Assembly (NCBI RefSeq): GCF_000689255.1
Contig: NZ_HG964446.1
Location: 4,445,250-4,509,249, forward strand
Direction: 5' to 3'
Length of the DNA: 64,000 nt
Source of the DNA: Mycobacterium triplex
GTDB taxonomy: Bacteria > Actinomycetota > Actinomycetes > Mycobacteriales > Mycobacteriaceae
The notes under the pieces are model-generated. The model was not told the origin of the DNA and did no database searches. It worked only from the letters and a program-made list of their open reading frames with translations. Within the stretch, counting starts at the first letter, position 1. Each line of letters starts with the position of its first letter. The position numbers and the translations under genes were made by a program. Positions 62,243-64,000 of the stretch are shown here, piece after piece.

Positions 62243-62859
62243 CCGACACCGCCGCCGGAACCCGCGGGGGATTCCCGCAAATCTCTCCGGTCGAAAACGC
62301 ACCGCCCGAGCTGGGACGATTCGCTGACGCGATGCGCCGCTTGCAGGATCTGACGGTATCCACCAACCCGGACAGCTCGCTCTGGGCGAGCGCCGCTCAG
62401 TACGTCGAGAACGCCTGCGCCCTGCTCGACGGCCACCAGGCGCCGGAGCACGAGGCGCCGGCAGGTCGCGTCCTCGAACTGCCCGGGCTGGGTCATCCGC
62501 TGCTACCGCCGTGGACCCTGACGGAATCCGGACCCGACGGCGTCACGATGCAAGGGCACTTCACCCGGTCGCACGTGGGCGGCAACAATGCCGTGCACGG
62601 CGGCATGATCCCGCTGTTCTACGACTGGCTGTTCGGCATGGTGGTTTCCACCGCGGGCATTCGCCCGACCCGCACCGCGTACCTACACGTCGACTACCGC
62701 AAGATCACCCCGATCGATGCTCCATTGACCGCGACAGGCCGCATCAGCAATACCGACGGCCGGAAAGTCTTCATCTTCTCCACGATGACGTCGGCCGATG
62801 GATCGCTGCTAAGCGAAGCCAACGGCCTGATGGTTCGTCTGCTACCCCACCAACCGTGA
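62239..62859 (+). CDS. PaaI-type acyl-CoA thioesterase
   Basis: 206 residues, ATG 62239 coupled to the previous stop. The hot-dog domain occupies the C-terminal ~120 residues: GNNAVHGGMIPLFYDWLFG contains HGG (120-122) and the acidic residue D129 of the PaaI/4HBT type II active site, and RTAYLHVDYRKITP is the usual second strand pair. The N-terminal ~75 residues are helical and unconserved. Would release an acid from CoA or protect the CoA pool. The QGG variant in the TetR fusion at 35494-36522 belongs to the same fold. Confidence 0.87.
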   Translation: MTDTAAGTRGGFPQISPVENAPPELGRFADAMRRLQDLTVSTNPDSSLWASAAQYVENACALLDGHQAPEHEAPAGRVLELPGLGHPLLPPWTLTESGPDGVTMQGHFTRSHVGGNNAVHGGMIPLFYDWLFGMVVSTAGIRPTRTAYLHVDYRKITPIDAPLTATGRISNTDGRKVFIFSTMTSADGSLLSEANGLMVRLLPHQP

Positions 62860-62867
62860 GGACAAAG

Positions 62868-64000
62868 ATGTCGGACACCGCAACACAATTCACCGTCCCC
62901 GCCGTCGCCCGGGCCGTCGCGGCCAGGATCGGCGACCGGGCGCTGCTGATCCAGGGCGAGCGCCGGCTCAGCTACGCGCAGACCGTCGAGCGGTCCAACC
63001 GGCTCGCCGCGTACCTGCACTCCCGAGGGCTTGGCTGCCACACCGAGCGCTCCGGCCTGGCCGGCCACCAGGTGGGCCAGGACCTGCTCGGCCTGTACGC
63101 CTACAACGGAAACGAATTCGTCGAGTCGTTGCTCGGCGCCTTCGCGGCCCGCGTGGCGCCCTTCAACGTCAACTTCCGCTACGTCAAAAGCGAGCTGCAG
63201 TATCTGCTCGCGGATTCGGGTGCGACCGCGCTGGTCTACCACGCCGCGTTCGCGCCACGGGTCGCCGAAGTCCTGCCCGACCTGCCGAAGCTGCGCGTGC
63301 TGATCCAGATCGCCGACGACTCCGGCAACGACTTGGTCCACGGCGCAGTCGATTACGACACCATCATCGCGTCCACGCCCGCGACGCCGCCGCCGGTGCG
63401 GCACTCCCCCGACGATCTGTACGTCCTGTACACCGGCGGCACCACCGGGATGCCGAAGGGCGTGCTGTGGCGCCAGCACGACATCTTCATGACGTCCTTC
63501 GGCGGCCGCAATCTGATGACCGGCGAGCCCGCCGGCTCGATCGACGAGATCGTCCAGCGAGCCGCCGCCGGCCCCGAAACCAAGTTGATGATCTTGCCGC
63601 CGCTGATCCACGGCGCGGCGCAATGGAGCGTGATGACCGCCCTGACCACCGGGCAATCCGTCGTCTTTCCTTCGGTCGTCGACCATTTGGACGCCGACGA
63701 CGTGGTCCGCACGATCGAGCGGGAGCGGGTAGCGGTGGTGACGGTGGTCGGAGACGCGATGGCTCGTCCGCTGCTCGCCGCCTTGGAGAGGGGTATCGCC
63801 GACGTGTCGTCGCTGGGTGTGATCGCCAACGGCGGCGCGTTGCTGACCCCCTATGTCAAGCAGCGCTTGATCGAAGCGCTGCCGAATGCGGTTGTCGTCG
63901 ACGGTGTCGGGTCCTCGGAGACCGGGGCGCAGATGCATCACATGTCGGCGTCCGGCGCGGTGTCCACCGGCACCTTCAACGCGGGGCCGGATGCCTTCGT
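62868..64000 (+). CDS. acyl-CoA synthetase (FadD-like), C-terminal part outside window
   Basis: The first ~377 residues of an ANL-family ligase, start ATG 62868 behind GAGGACAAAG. P-loop LYTGGTTGMPKGVLW, ILPPLIHGAAQWSVM and GSSETGAQM are present. The insert GLGCHTERSGLAGHQVGQD is seen in mycobacterial FadD19/FadD17-like enzymes that activate steroid side-chain and long acyl acids, so this is the nearest group I recognise. The hinge and catalytic-lysine domain lie beyond the window. Last visible gene of the Rieske/isochorismatase/thioesterase operon (8 bp after the thioesterase). Confidence 0.9.
   Translation, partial: MSDTATQFTVPAVARAVAARIGDRALLIQGERRLSYAQTVERSNRLAAYLHSRGLGCHTERSGLAGHQVGQDLLGLYAYNGNEFVESLLGAFAARVAPFNVNFRYVKSELQYLLADSGATALVYHAAFAPRVAEVLPDLPKLRVLIQIADDSGNDLVHGAVDYDTIIASTPATPPPVRHSPDDLYVLYTGGTTGMPKGVLWRQHDIFMTSFGGRNLMTGEPAGSIDEIVQRAAAGPETKLMILPPLIHGAAQWSVMTALTTGQSVVFPSVVDHLDADDVVRTIERERVAVVTVVGDAMARPLLAALERGIADVSSLGVIANGGALLTPYVKQRLIEALPNAVVVDGVGSSETGAQMHHMSASGAVSTGTFNAGPDAF

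Noticed and set aside
7606..64000. KstR/KstR2-type steroid operators
   Set aside because: I looked for TnnAACnnGTTnnA-type palindromes in the divergent promoters and found none convincing, so I do not call this a Kst regulon.
1..64000. tRNA or rRNA genes and insertion sequences
   Set aside because: No tRNA cloverleaf-like segment, rRNA sequence or transposase frame was recognised; the only mobile-like element is the 13E12 remnant.

Overview
The window is GC-rich actinobacterial DNA, almost certainly from a mycobacterium. Several genes have recognisable counterparts in M. tuberculosis: type I fatty acid synthase (fas) next to a Tat-exported DUF1906 protein (the Rv2524c/Rv2525c pair), the anti-sigma-factor antagonist rsfA beside a PAS-phosphatase-kinase-STAS protein (the Rv1365c/Rv1364c pair), a giant CtpH/CtpI-type P-type ATPase, and a decayed 13E12 (DUF222/HNH) repeat gene. 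Overlapping ATGA/GTGA stop-start junctions are everywhere, as is usual in mycobacterial operons.

Layout. 1-7165: minus-strand fas (its C-terminal third lies outside the window) and the Rv2525c-like exported protein, then a 440 bp spacer carrying GC-rich minisatellite arrays. 7606-28762: a dense catabolic block with a Rieske oxygenase, lipocalin/AttH-like protein and aldehyde dehydrogenase; a minus-strand operon (KshA-like Rieske oxygenase, CoA ligase, SnoaL-like protein, two MaoC/hot-dog hydratases, DinB/MDMPI protein); a P450 with a [3Fe-4S] ferredoxin; a double-length class III CoA-transferase; a GntR regulator, SDR and LLM oxidoreductase; then four acyl-CoA dehydrogenase genes in a row and a second CoA ligase. 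28763-40574: 13E12 remnant, P-type ATPase flanked by two small membrane proteins, a TetR-thioesterase fusion with a palindromic operator, an amidohydrolase, and the rsfA/Rv1364c-like stress module. 40571-64000: a second catabolic block with two more acyl-CoA dehydrogenases, a degenerate HSL-type hydrolase, paired amidohydrolase-2 proteins, a Rieske ferredoxin, two P450s, an NDMA-type alcohol dehydrogenase, two SDRs, two LLM oxidoreductases, a carboxyltransferase, an isocitrate-lyase-superfamily protein, SnoaL-like proteins, an alpha/beta hydrolase, a Baeyer-Villiger-type monooxygenase, a third Rieske oxygenase, an isochorismatase-fold protein, a thioesterase and a CoA ligase that runs off the end.

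How they may work together (inference): the blocks supply oxygenative attack (Rieske, P450, flavin monooxygenase), alcohol and aldehyde oxidation, CoA activation or transfer, beta-oxidation (heteromeric-type acyl-CoA dehydrogenases, MaoC hydratases, SDRs), ring or C-C cleavage (BVMO, amidohydrolases, isocitrate-lyase fold) and thioester hydrolysis. This resembles the logic of mycobacterial steroid degradation, but no gene was identified as a known cholesterol-pathway gene, so the substrate is unknown. Most catabolic operons are read from divergent AT-rich promoters, and two of these, 36 kb apart, share the same inverted repeat (TTGCTAT-N10-ATAGCGA), which suggests one regulon.

The least ordinary items are: an ATPase whose N-terminal half looks like a dead second copy of a P-type catalytic core; a TetR regulator fused to a hot-dog thioesterase; and several enzymes lacking signature catalytic residues (HSL hydrolase, one amidohydrolase, the BVMO fingerprint histidine, the isochorismatase cysteine).
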